From the NCBI GenBank assembly GCA_963705325.1, contig OY970069.1, positions 5,022,001-5,086,000 on the forward strand: DNA of 64,000 bases, in the 5' to 3' direction. Position numbers and translations under genes: made by a program. The stretch is from DATARH01 sp963705325. GTDB lineage: Bacteria; Pseudomonadota; Alphaproteobacteria; ATCC43930; CGMCC-115725. Shown here piece after piece: positions 18,918-26,898 of this stretch; within the stretch, counting starts at the first letter, position 1; every line of letters starts with the position of its first letter. Under the pieces are notes generated by a model. The model searched no databases. It saw nothing but the letters and a program-made list of their open reading frames with translations, and was not told the origin of the DNA.

Positions 18918-19802
18918 CTAACCCTTGACCCCGCCCATGGTAAGCCCGGCGGTCATCCGGCCACGGAACAGGTAGTAAATGATGACCGGAGGTATCGCAT
19001 AGACGATCGATGTCGCCATCATGTAATTCCACGGCGACTCGTCACTGTTGAGGAACTGCGCGAGCGCAACCGGCACGGTCATGCTGCGCTTATTCGACAG
19101 CAGCAGGAACTGGTAAAGATACTCGTTCCAGGCGAGCAGCAGCGCGTAAGTGCCGACCGCGACCAGCGCCGGAGCCATCAACGGCAGATAGACCCGAAAA
19201 TACACCTGGATCGGCGACGCCCCGTCGATCCGCGCCGCCTCGTCCAGTTCCAAGGGAATGCTGCGGCCGTATTGCTGGAAGATGAAGATCGCGTACGGCG
19301 TGGCGAAGGTCACCTCGACGGCGATGATCGACCAGACATTATTGCCCAGCCCGTAGCTCTGCATCATCCGATAGAACGGGATCGCTAGGAAGGACGCCGG
19401 CACCAGATAGGTGAGCAGCGCCGCATTGGTCAGCAGCCAGCCAAACTTGATCCGCATGCGGCCGATCGAGTAGCTGACCATCGTCCCGATCCACAGCGTC
19501 AGGAACACGGTCCAGAAGCCGATATAAATGCTGTTCGCATACTGGTGCCAGAAATACTCGAGGTACCAATACCCCTCGGTAAAGACGATCCAGAAGCTGT
19601 ACGGTGATGGATCGGCCGGCCAGATGCTGGTCGAGAACACGTCGTTGTGCGACTCGAGCGCAACCATGAACATGTTGTAGAGCGGCGCCAGCGTCCATAT
19701 GGCAAGGACAACACCGAGCGCGAGCGCCAAGGCTTCGCCGACGATCCGCCGGCCGCGGTAGTTGGGCTTCTTGGGAAGCTGGTCCGCCGTGACCGCGCTC
19801 AT
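18918..19802 (-). CDS. Carbohydrate ABC transporter permease, MalG-type (G1)
   Basis: A 294-residue inner-membrane protein with about six hydrophobic segments. The EAA loop that contacts the ATPase is clear: LDEAARIDGASPIQVYFRVYL followed by PLMAPAL. The long periplasmic segment after the first membrane helix (SHNDVFSTSIWPADPSP) is typical of MalG. Its start overlaps the stop of the MalF-type gene by four bases (ATGA), so the pair is translationally coupled. No ATP-binding subunit is encoded nearby. It is paralogous to the G2 gene at 28414-29298. Confidence 0.9.
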   Translation of the reverse strand: MSAVTADQLPKKPNYRGRRIVGEALALALGVVLAIWTLAPLYNMFMVALESHNDVFSTSIWPADPSPYSFWIVFTEGYWYLEYFWHQYANSIYIGFWTVFLTLWIGTMVSYSIGRMRIKFGWLLTNAALLTYLVPASFLAIPFYRMMQSYGLGNNVWSIIAVEVTFATPYAIFIFQQYGRSIPLELDEAARIDGASPIQVYFRVYLPLMAPALVAVGTYALLLAWNEYLYQFLLLSNKRSMTVPVALAQFLNSDESPWNYMMATSIVYAIPPVIIYYLFRGRMTAGLTMGGVKG

Positions 19803-20716
19803 AGCTGCACCTCGGATGTGCGCAGCTTGTGCATCAGCAGGATCACCAGCGGGATCATCAGCGGCAGCGCTGAGAGCACCGCGGCAACGCCAAGCTGCGG
19901 CCGCGCGATCTCGAATGCGTCACGAATTCCGAGGGTCGCCAGCACGTGCGTCGACAATGCCGGGCCGCCGCCGGAGATGAAATAGGCGGTGTTGAAATCG
20001 CCCAGCGTGAAGATCGTCGAGAGCAGCGTGCAGACCAGATACAAATTGGCCATCAGCGGGAAGCTGACATGGATGAACCGGCGAATGCCGGTGGCCCCGT
20101 CGACTTCGGCCGCCTCATAGAGCTCCTGCGGGATCGCCATGCGGCCGGCGAGCAAAATCACCGTCCAGAACGGCATGTTCTTCCAGATATAGGTCGTGAT
20201 GACCGAGCCCAGCGCCAGCCAGCGCGAGGTATCGAGCCAACCGGGACCGTCGACGTGGAAGACGTCCCAGATCACGTTGTTGATCAGGCCCCACTCGGTA
20301 TTCAGCATCCAGTGGATCGAGATGAAGGTTGGCAACGCCGGCACCGCCCAGGGCAGCACGTACACCATCAGCAGGCCCTTGACCCACCAGCCCTTCCGCA
20401 TGAAGAAGCCAGAGAGGAGCAAGGCGAGGAACATCTTCACGTTCACGCCGATGACCAGATAGAGGATCGTGTTGACGACCGTCTGCTGGTAGATCGGGTC
20501 GTTGAACAGTTCAACGTAAAGCGCCGGCGCATGGCCGAGCCACAACCCATACAGAACCGGAAAGACGACAAAGGCGATGAACACCCCGACATAAGGGATG
20601 CAAAAGGCTATCGCCCAGGCGTATTCCGAACCCTGCAGGCCGCCTCGCAAACTAGCGAAAAGCGAGCGCCGACGTGGTTGGAGGCCGCCTACCTCGATGA
20701 CTGATGCGGATGCCAT
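19799..20716 (-). CDS. Carbohydrate ABC transporter permease, MalF-type (F1)
   Basis: A 305-residue inner-membrane permease with six hydrophobic segments. The EAA loop reads LYEAAEVDGATGIRRFIHVSFPLM. The N-terminus has a short cytoplasmic basic stretch (QPRRRSLFASLRGG) before the first membrane helix (AIAFCIPYVGVFIAFVVFPV). It pairs with the overlapping G1 gene and is closely related to F2 at 29295-30212. It starts nine bases after the stop of solute-binding gene S1, so S1-F1-G1 form one transcript. Confidence 0.9.
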   Translation of the reverse strand: MASASVIEVGGLQPRRRSLFASLRGGLQGSEYAWAIAFCIPYVGVFIAFVVFPVLYGLWLGHAPALYVELFNDPIYQQTVVNTILYLVIGVNVKMFLALLLSGFFMRKGWWVKGLLMVYVLPWAVPALPTFISIHWMLNTEWGLINNVIWDVFHVDGPGWLDTSRWLALGSVITTYIWKNMPFWTVILLAGRMAIPQELYEAAEVDGATGIRRFIHVSFPLMANLYLVCTLLSTIFTLGDFNTAYFISGGGPALSTHVLATLGIRDAFEIARPQLGVAAVLSALPLMIPLVILLMHKLRTSEVQL

Positions 20717-20725
20717 GTAAGCCTC

Positions 20726-22105
20726 TCAGCTCTGCGCGATCGGATATTTGCCAACGATCGCTTCGATTTTCTTGAACGCCGTTTCCGCGGCCGTCTTTGG
20801 ATCGGTGCCGTTGCGGATGATGTCGGCCTCGGCCGAACCCCAGACTTGCTGGGCGTTGACCTCGGCCCAGCCCGGATTGAACACCGGGTAGTTCGCCACG
20901 GTGGGGCTGATCATGCCCTCGGTCGCGTAGGCCTTGACCTGCGGATCGCCGTTCAACCAGAACGGATCGTTTTTGACGATCGAGGGCACCGCCGGCAGCC
21001 AACGGCCGAGTCCTTCCTTCAGGTACTCGTTCGTGACCTTCGGCTGGATCATGTACTTCATGAAGTCCTTGGCGACCTCGACCCCCTTCGCTCCCTTCGG
21101 GATGATGGCGCCGCCGACGCCGAGCTCCGCCGTCATTGGAGTGCCGTCATTCTTGTTCGGCAGCCCCATGGTCGTGACCTGGGCGCGCTCGGCCTTGTCC
21201 TTGATCGCCACTTCGGTCGAGATTGTGCCGTCCAGATCCATCACGAACAGCTTCGAATGGAACCCGTTATTGTCGTCCGCGTCGGACCAGCTCAGGGCGC
21301 CCGACGGCACGTACCCGTCCTTGTACGCCTTTGATATGTAGGTCAGGGACTTGATCACGGCTTCCTTGATCTTCGGGTCGTCGAGATGGACCTTGCCATC
21401 CTTGGTCACGATGTCGTTACCGCCGTTGGCGATCAGGAAATGGTGGAACATGTTGTTGCCGTCGGCGGGGCCGCTTGTCGTGCACTGCAGCCCCATGGCG
21501 TAAACGTTGCGCAGGCCGGTATCGCGCAACTTCGCCTGCATCGGCTTGAAGAAATCCCAGAACGCATCCCAGGTCTTCGGCGCGTCGGCCATCTTGAACC
21601 CGGCCTTCTCGACGAGCGGCGTCCACACGTGGATCGGCAGCACCGCGGTCTTGTAGGGGATCAGATAGGCGCCGCGCTTCTTGGTGGCGCTGTTGTAATA
21701 CTGCGTCGCCAAATAAACGGTCGGGTGATACTCCGATTTCTGGGTATCGACCACGTCGCTGCATTCGACGAGCTTGTCGTCCCAGGCATTCTGCGGGGCG
21801 ACCACCTGGTCGTTGATGTCGTGTGAAATCAGGTCGGGCACATCGCCGCTGGTGATCGCCGAGACGATCTTCTGCATCAGCGGCGCGAATGGGATGAGGC
21901 TGAAGTCGATCGTGTTGCCGCTGGCCTTCTGATAGTCCTCGACCAGCTTCTTGAATGCGGCGTCCTCTTCCGGGACAAAACCCTGCGTCCACCACACGGT
22001 CGCGGTCTTGGCCGCGGCGTTGGCGATGAAGGGTCGTGCCAGCGTTCCGGCCGCTGCGACCGCGAGTGAACTCCGAAGTACTGAGCGCCTAGTGAACAGC
22101 GTCAT
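20726..22105 (-). CDS. Extracellular solute-binding protein, family 1 (S1 of five)
   Basis: A 459-residue periplasmic sugar-binding protein. The signal peptide starts MTLFTRRSVLRSS: a twin-arginine (Tat) motif followed by a hydrophobic stretch and ANAAA cleavage region. The mature part begins KTATVWWTQGFVPEEDAAFK, shared with the four neighbouring paralogs, and contains WSDADDNNGFHSKLFVMDLD, the family's most conserved block. The ATG at 22105 has AAGGAAAT upstream and gives the Tat peptide right at the N-terminus; a longer frame upstream is not needed. It is the copy nearest permeases F1/G1 and its C-terminus (KYPIAQS) differs most from the others. Confidence 0.9.
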   Translation of the reverse strand: MTLFTRRSVLRSSLAVAAAGTLARPFIANAAAKTATVWWTQGFVPEEDAAFKKLVEDYQKASGNTIDFSLIPFAPLMQKIVSAITSGDVPDLISHDINDQVVAPQNAWDDKLVECSDVVDTQKSEYHPTVYLATQYYNSATKKRGAYLIPYKTAVLPIHVWTPLVEKAGFKMADAPKTWDAFWDFFKPMQAKLRDTGLRNVYAMGLQCTTSGPADGNNMFHHFLIANGGNDIVTKDGKVHLDDPKIKEAVIKSLTYISKAYKDGYVPSGALSWSDADDNNGFHSKLFVMDLDGTISTEVAIKDKAERAQVTTMGLPNKNDGTPMTAELGVGGAIIPKGAKGVEVAKDFMKYMIQPKVTNEYLKEGLGRWLPAVPSIVKNDPFWLNGDPQVKAYATEGMISPTVANYPVFNPGWAEVNAQQVWGSAEADIIRNGTDPKTAAETAFKKIEAIVGKYPIAQS

Positions 22106-22127
22106 CCCTATTTCCTTCTTGTTGTTA

Positions 22128-22147
22128 CCGGCGGAGCAAGCCGCCGG
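22128..22147 (-). promoter_or_regulatory. Hairpin just upstream of the S1 ribosome-binding site
   Basis: CCGGCGG (22128-22134) and CCGCCGG (22141-22147) form a 7-bp stem with a 6-base loop, about 10 bases before the S1 Shine-Dalgarno on the minus strand. It may shield or stabilise the S1 message; seen as a structure only. Confidence 0.4.
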
Positions 22148-22206
22148 CGCAAGCATGCGTACCGCTCGGCGGCGGAATATATGACAGAGGCCGCGCCGGC
22201 TCAATC

Positions 22207-22220
22207 GTTATCACGGTAAC
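22207..22220. promoter_or_regulatory. Possible operator palindrome upstream of S1
   Basis: GTTATCACGGTAAC is an imperfect inverted repeat (GTTA...TAAC with a matching inner C/G). Palindromes of this length in sugar ABC loci are often LacI- or GntR-type sites. There is no regulator gene nearby to support it. Confidence 0.25.
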
Positions 22221-22300
22221 TTGCTTGGCCGCGAATCGTCACCCGCACGCTTAGGGCGCCGCACACTTACGCGGCAACGCCCATCATCTGCCCCTGGCGC

Positions 22301-23668
22301 TCAAGTCGTCTCGATCGGATATTTGGCGAAAATCTGCTCCACCCATTTGAAAGCCTTCTCCGCGGCGGCTTGCGGCGTCATCCCGTTCTTGAGCACGTCG
22401 GCCCACGCGGCGCCGAAGACATGCTGGTTGCGCACTTCGGCCCAGGCGGGGTTGTACACGAAGAAATCAGGCTCGGTCGGTCCGAGCAGTGCTTGCTCCA
22501 CATAGGCCTTGCGGTGCGGATCCTCGCTCCACCACGAGTCCTTCTTGACGATCGACGGGGAGGCGGGAACGTTCCGCCCCAGCCCGACTTTGAGGTACTC
22601 GTTGGTGACGTCCGGCTGGATCAGATACTTCAGGAAGTCCTTCGCGACCTCGATGTTTTTGGCGCCCTTCGGGATCATGCCGCCCAAATTGGTGACCTGG
22701 GCCGGAACCGGCTTGCCCTCGTTGCTGAGCGGCAGCCCTTGGACAACGATGTCGTCGTAGTCCTGCTTGTTCTTGATGATCGCGACCTCGGTCGAGATCG
22801 TGCCGTCGAGATCCATGACGATCTGCTTGGCGTGGAAGGCGTTGTTGTCGTCGGCGTCGTTCCAGTTGATCGCGCTCTGCGGCACAAAACCTTCCTTGTA
22901 GAAGCTGCACGGCACCTCGATCGCTTTGATCACCGCTTCTTTGACCTTCGGGTCGTCGAGGTGCAGCTTGCCGTTCTTGCCGACCAGGTTCCTACCGCCA
23001 TAGGCCAGCAGCCAATACCCGAAGAAGTTGTTCGGATCGTTACCCTGGGTCGTCAGCTGGAAACCGAGACCGTAAACGTTGCGCATGCCCTGGTCGCGCA
23101 ACTTCTTCTGCACGTCCTTGAAGAAGCCGTAATAGGCCTCCCAGGTCTTGGGAATGTCCTCGATCTTGTAGCCGGCCTTTTCGACCAGCGGCCGCCAGAT
23201 GTGGTTGGGCAGCGACGCCGTCTGATAAGGAGCCATGTAATAGCTGCGCTTTTTCGTGATGCTGTTGTAGCAATTGGCCGAGAGCAGCGCGGCCTCAGTG
23301 TATTCCGCCTTCTGCGTCGCGACGACGTCGCTGACATCGACCAGCTTGTCATCCCACGCCCATACCGCCGACATCTCGACCGGGCTGTTCTGAAACAGGT
23401 CGGGAACCTCGCCGCTGGTGATCGCGGCAACCGTCTTTTGCCGCAACGGCGCATAAGGAACGAGGGTGTAGTCAATTGTATTGCCGCTCGTCTTCTCGTA
23501 ATCCTCGATGAGTTTCTTGAAGGCGATGTCTTCTTCGTGAGCGAAGCCCTGGAGCCACCACGCCGTGGCGGTTTTTGCCTCGGCCCGGGCGACGAAGGGG
23601 CGCGCCAAGGCGCCAACTGCGACAACCGCGGCGGAACTACGCAATACCGACCGGCGCGTGACCTGCAT
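22301..23668 (-). CDS. Extracellular solute-binding protein, family 1 (S2 of five)
   Basis: A 455-residue periplasmic binding protein with Tat-type signal peptide (MQVTRRSVLRSSAAVVAVG...ARAEA). Shared features with its neighbours: KTATAWWLQGFAHEEDIAFK at the mature start, WNDADDNNAFHAKQIVMDLD in the middle, ending IFAKYPIETT. The ATG at 23668 is preceded by GGGAGGAAA. It is separated from S1 by 195 bases and from S3 by 190 bases, each gap with a strong GC hairpin. The substrate-contacting residues cannot be identified without a structure; differences among the copies suggest related but distinct sugars. Confidence 0.9.
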   Translation of the reverse strand: MQVTRRSVLRSSAAVVAVGALARPFVARAEAKTATAWWLQGFAHEEDIAFKKLIEDYEKTSGNTIDYTLVPYAPLRQKTVAAITSGEVPDLFQNSPVEMSAVWAWDDKLVDVSDVVATQKAEYTEAALLSANCYNSITKKRSYYMAPYQTASLPNHIWRPLVEKAGYKIEDIPKTWEAYYGFFKDVQKKLRDQGMRNVYGLGFQLTTQGNDPNNFFGYWLLAYGGRNLVGKNGKLHLDDPKVKEAVIKAIEVPCSFYKEGFVPQSAINWNDADDNNAFHAKQIVMDLDGTISTEVAIIKNKQDYDDIVVQGLPLSNEGKPVPAQVTNLGGMIPKGAKNIEVAKDFLKYLIQPDVTNEYLKVGLGRNVPASPSIVKKDSWWSEDPHRKAYVEQALLGPTEPDFFVYNPAWAEVRNQHVFGAAWADVLKNGMTPQAAAEKAFKWVEQIFAKYPIETT

Positions 23669-23802
23669 CAATTTCCTCCCACATGCAGCCCGCGGTGCCG
23701 CGGGTGGCAGTTCCCATTGTAAGGTTGCTGTCAGTAAAGAGACGGGCCGGCACAACGAGTCAATCGCCATCCTTGCAGCCGTCGCCCCATGCTTCCGCAT
23801 GG

Positions 23803-23826
23803 CCCCGCCGCGCTAGGACGGCGGGG
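23803..23826 (-). terminator. GC hairpin downstream of solute-binding gene S3
   Basis: CCCCGCCG (23803-23810) pairs with CGGCGGGG (23819-23826) around an 8-base loop, shortly after the S3 stop in the direction of transcription. There is no U tract, so partial termination or 3'-end stabilisation is more likely than full termination. A near copy with the same flank (GGTTCGGTTACCGCGTGGGA) lies after S4. Confidence 0.5.
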
Positions 23827-23858
23827 GTTCGGTTACCGCGTGGGAGTGTCAGCCTCGG

Positions 23859-25235
23859 CTAGGTCGTTTCGATCGGGTATTGCGCGAAGATCGCTTCGGT
23901 GCGTTTGAACGCCGCGTCGACCGCCGCCTCGGGGGTGACCCCCTTGTTGATCACATCGAGGATCGCGAGCGGGAATACCTTCTCGGTCGCGACCTGCGCC
24001 CGCGCCGGGTTGAACACTTCGTAGGGCGCGATCGTGGGACTGTAGATGCCCTGCTTGGTATAAGCGGTGAGCGGCTCGTTTTTGGGGTCGAGCCAGAACT
24101 CCTTGTCATCCTCGACGATCGATTTCATCGGCGGCAGCCGCCGGCCGAGCCCGACCTTCAGAAGGCCGGCCAGCACCTTTGGCTGGAGGGAATATTTGAG
24201 GAAATCCTTGGCGACGGCGAGGTTGGGAGCGCCCTTCGGGACCACCAGCGCCGCCGGCTCCATGAAGCCCGCCACCGGCTTGCCGTCATTGTCGAGCGGA
24301 AGGCCCAACGTCAGGATGTCGTCGTATTGCTCCTTGTCCTTCCACAGCGCGACCTCGGTCGAGATCGTGCCGTCGAAATCCATGGCGAGCAACTTCGAGT
24401 GAAAGGCGTTGTTGTCGTCGGCATCGTTCCAGTTCTGTATCGCCGACGGCATAAACCCGTTCTTGAAGGCCGACGACAGTTTGGTGACCACTTTCACCGC
24501 GGCTTCGCGAGCTTTGGGATCATTGGTATGCACTTTGCCGTCGGCGGTGAACAAGTCCTTGCCGCCATAGGCGACCATAAAGTGGTCGGTTTGCCTGATT
24601 GCATCGAAACCGGCCGCGCTGATCATAACGGAATAGGCATAGACGTTGCGCATGCCCCCCGCCCGCAATTTCTCCACGACAGGCGGGAAAAAATCGAGGA
24701 ACGCGTCCCAGGTCTTCGGTAAGTCCGACGGCTTGAAACCGGCCTTGTCAAGCAAGGACTTCCAAACATGGAACGGCCACACCGTCATGCGGTTCGGGAT
24801 CATGTAATAGCCGCGTTTCTTCGTGACGCTGTTGTAGGCGAAGACGGTCTGCAGCGCCGTCGGCATGAACAACGATTTCTGCGTCTCGATGACATCGGTC
24901 AAATCGACCAGCTGGTCCTTCCAGGCGCTCACCAGGCCAAAATAATAGTCGCCGAGGTCGATGATGTCGGGCACGACCCCGCTCGTCACCGCCGCGACCT
25001 CTTTCTGGCGCATCGCCGCGAAGGGGACGATGCTGTAGTCGATCGTGTTGCCGCTCGCCTTCTGGTAATCCTCGACCATCTGCTTGAAGGCAATATCCTC
25101 TTCATGGGCAAAGCCCTGCACCCACCAGACTGTCGCCGTGGTGGCCGCGGCATTGGCAATGTAGGGGCGCCCGATCGCTCCCATGGCGACCACAGCGGCG
25201 GAATTTCGCAGCACAGACCGGCGAGTTACCCGCAT
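23859..25235 (-). CDS. Extracellular solute-binding protein, family 1 (S3 of five)
   Basis: A 458-residue binding protein with Tat signal peptide MRVTRRSVLRNSAAVVAMG...ANAAA. It has the shared mature start TATVWWVQGFAHEEDIAFK, the WNDADDNNAFHSKLLAMDFD block and the conserved end IFAQYPIETT. Between them it diverges more than S2/S4, with GFMEPAALVVPKGAPN where the others have VxxGxxIPKGAK. The start has an upstream GGAGGACAC. Middle gene of the tandem array; it is followed by the repeated hairpin spacer also found after S4, which supports origin by tandem duplication of gene plus spacer. Confidence 0.9.
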   Translation of the reverse strand: MRVTRRSVLRNSAAVVAMGAIGRPYIANAAATTATVWWVQGFAHEEDIAFKQMVEDYQKASGNTIDYSIVPFAAMRQKEVAAVTSGVVPDIIDLGDYYFGLVSAWKDQLVDLTDVIETQKSLFMPTALQTVFAYNSVTKKRGYYMIPNRMTVWPFHVWKSLLDKAGFKPSDLPKTWDAFLDFFPPVVEKLRAGGMRNVYAYSVMISAAGFDAIRQTDHFMVAYGGKDLFTADGKVHTNDPKAREAAVKVVTKLSSAFKNGFMPSAIQNWNDADDNNAFHSKLLAMDFDGTISTEVALWKDKEQYDDILTLGLPLDNDGKPVAGFMEPAALVVPKGAPNLAVAKDFLKYSLQPKVLAGLLKVGLGRRLPPMKSIVEDDKEFWLDPKNEPLTAYTKQGIYSPTIAPYEVFNPARAQVATEKVFPLAILDVINKGVTPEAAVDAAFKRTEAIFAQYPIETT

Positions 25236-25361
25236 CTCTCAGTGTCCTCCCTCAAGCAACCCGCGGTGGCGTGGGTAGCGGTTCCGATTGTAATTTTGTT
25301 GTCAGCAAAGCCCGTCGGCGGTGGGGAGTTAACCCCGCCGTCGCTCCAATACCGCCAGTGG

Positions 25362-25385
25362 CCCCGCCGCGCTACGGCGGCGGGG
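25362..25385 (-). terminator. GC hairpin downstream of solute-binding gene S4
   Basis: CCCCGCCGC (25362-25370) pairs with GCGGCGGGG-type bases ending at 25385 around a 6-base loop. The adjoining GGTTCGGTTACCGCGTGGGA is identical to the flank of the hairpin after S3, showing that the spacer was copied with the gene. No U tract follows. Confidence 0.5.
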
Positions 25386-25416
25386 TTCGGTTACCGCGTG
25401 GGAGTGTCAGCTTCGC

Positions 25417-26787
25417 TTATGTTGTTTCGATCGGATATTTCCCAAAGATCGCCTCGGCCTGTTTGAACGCTTTGTCGGCAGCCGCCTCCGGAGTCATCCC
25501 GTTTTGGATAATGTCCGCCCATGCCTGCGGGAAGACGTGGGTGTTCTGGACCTCGGCGTAGGCCGGGTTGTAGGCCCAATAGGCCGGGATCGTTTCATCT
25601 ATTAAGGCCTGCGTCGTGTAGGCTTTGCGGTGTGGATCGGCGAACCACCACGGGTCGTTTTTGACGATCGACGGCATCACCGGCACGTTGCGTCCGAGCC
25701 CGACCTTCAGCCAATCATTCGTGATCTTCGGCTGGATGATATATTTCAAGAAATCCTTGGCGACATCGGCGCTTTTCGCGCCTTTCGGAATGATCCCGTT
25801 GGCAACCGTAGACTGGCTGGCAATCGGCTTGCCGTCGGTCCCGTTCGGCATGCCCATGGTGATGATGTCGTCGTATTCCTCCTTGTTCTTATAGAGCGCG
25901 ACCTCGGTCGAAATCGTGCCGTCGATGTCCGCGACGATCAGCTTGGAGTGGAACGCGTTGTTGTCGTCGGCGTCGTTCCAGTTGAGCGCCGCCGACGGCA
26001 CGTAGCCTTCCTTGAAGGCCGTCGTCGGGTAGGTCAGCGCCTTCATCACCGCTTCTTTTATCTTGGGATCATTGATGTTCATCCTGCCGTCCTTGGTGAC
26101 GAGGTCCTTGCCGCCATAAGCGCTCACAAAATAGTGGAAGGTGTTGTTGGGATCGACGCCATTGGTCGTGACCTGGAGGCCGAGACCGAAGACGTTGCGC
26201 ATGCCCTGGTCGCGCAGCTTCTTGTGCACCCCTTTGAAGAAGTCCCACCGGGCGTCCCACGTGTTCGGGATATCCGCAGCCTTGTAGCCCGCCTTCTCGA
26301 CCAATGACTTCCAGATATGAAACGGGAGAACGGCGCCCCATAGTGGCACGCCGTAGTAGCTGCGCTTCTTCTGTGTGGCATTGTAGCCGCTGGCCGAAAG
26401 CAACGCGGTTTCGTTGAATTCCTTTTTCTGCGTATCGACCACGTCGCTGACATCGACCAGCTTGTCTTGGTAAGCATAGATCGCGACGATTTCGGCCGGG
26501 TTGGCGATCGTCAGGTCGGGCACGTCGCCGCTGGTGATCGCCGAGATCACCTTCTGGCGATGCGGCGCGAACGGGACGATGCTGTAATCGAGCTTGTTGC
26601 CGCTCGCCTTCTCGTAATCCGCGAAGATCTGCTTGATCGAGATGTCTTCTTCTTGCGCGAAGCCCTGGACCCACCAAACGGTGGCAGTCTTGGCTTCCGC
26701 CTTGGCGATATAGGGGCACCCGAGGACACCGACGGTGGCGAGAGCCGCGCTACTGCGCAGCATCGAGCGGCGAGTCAGAACCGTCAT
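25417..26787 (-). CDS. Extracellular solute-binding protein, family 1 (S4 of five)
   Basis: A 456-residue binding protein with Tat motif MTVLTRRSMLRSS and hydrophobic core. A cysteine occurs at VLGCPYIAKAEA, where S1-S3 have Arg, which could be read as a lipobox but is followed by the usual AxA cleavage region. Shared blocks are KTATVWWVQGFAQEEDISIK, WNDADDNNAFHSKLIVADID and the C-terminal IFGKYPIETT. AGGAGGTAGTGCA precedes the ATG. It is most like S2 in the region SITKKRSYYxxP / ATQKKRSYYGVP, suggesting that those two are the closest pair; an alignment is needed to confirm this. Confidence 0.9.
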   Translation of the reverse strand: MTVLTRRSMLRSSAALATVGVLGCPYIAKAEAKTATVWWVQGFAQEEDISIKQIFADYEKASGNKLDYSIVPFAPHRQKVISAITSGDVPDLTIANPAEIVAIYAYQDKLVDVSDVVDTQKKEFNETALLSASGYNATQKKRSYYGVPLWGAVLPFHIWKSLVEKAGYKAADIPNTWDARWDFFKGVHKKLRDQGMRNVFGLGLQVTTNGVDPNNTFHYFVSAYGGKDLVTKDGRMNINDPKIKEAVMKALTYPTTAFKEGYVPSAALNWNDADDNNAFHSKLIVADIDGTISTEVALYKNKEEYDDIITMGMPNGTDGKPIASQSTVANGIIPKGAKSADVAKDFLKYIIQPKITNDWLKVGLGRNVPVMPSIVKNDPWWFADPHRKAYTTQALIDETIPAYWAYNPAYAEVQNTHVFPQAWADIIQNGMTPEAAADKAFKQAEAIFGKYPIETT

Positions 26788-26854
26788 TGCACTACCTCCT
26801 GTTCAAAGTACGTCCGTTTGACCGATATTTTTTCGTGTCACGGCAGCCCGAGTT

Positions 26855-26889
26855 GTTTGTGACCACCCTCGCGCGGGATGGCCACAAAC
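26855..26889 (-). terminator. Long hairpin downstream of solute-binding gene S5
   Basis: GTTTGTG (26855-26861) pairs with CACAAAC (26883-26889), and the stem continues through CCA/TGG and CC/GG with mismatches. It lies only ten bases after the S5 stop on the minus strand. Its sequence differs from the hairpins after S3 and S4. Likely effect is partial termination between S5 and S4. Confidence 0.5.
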
Positions 26890-26898
26890 CCGTCCCCA

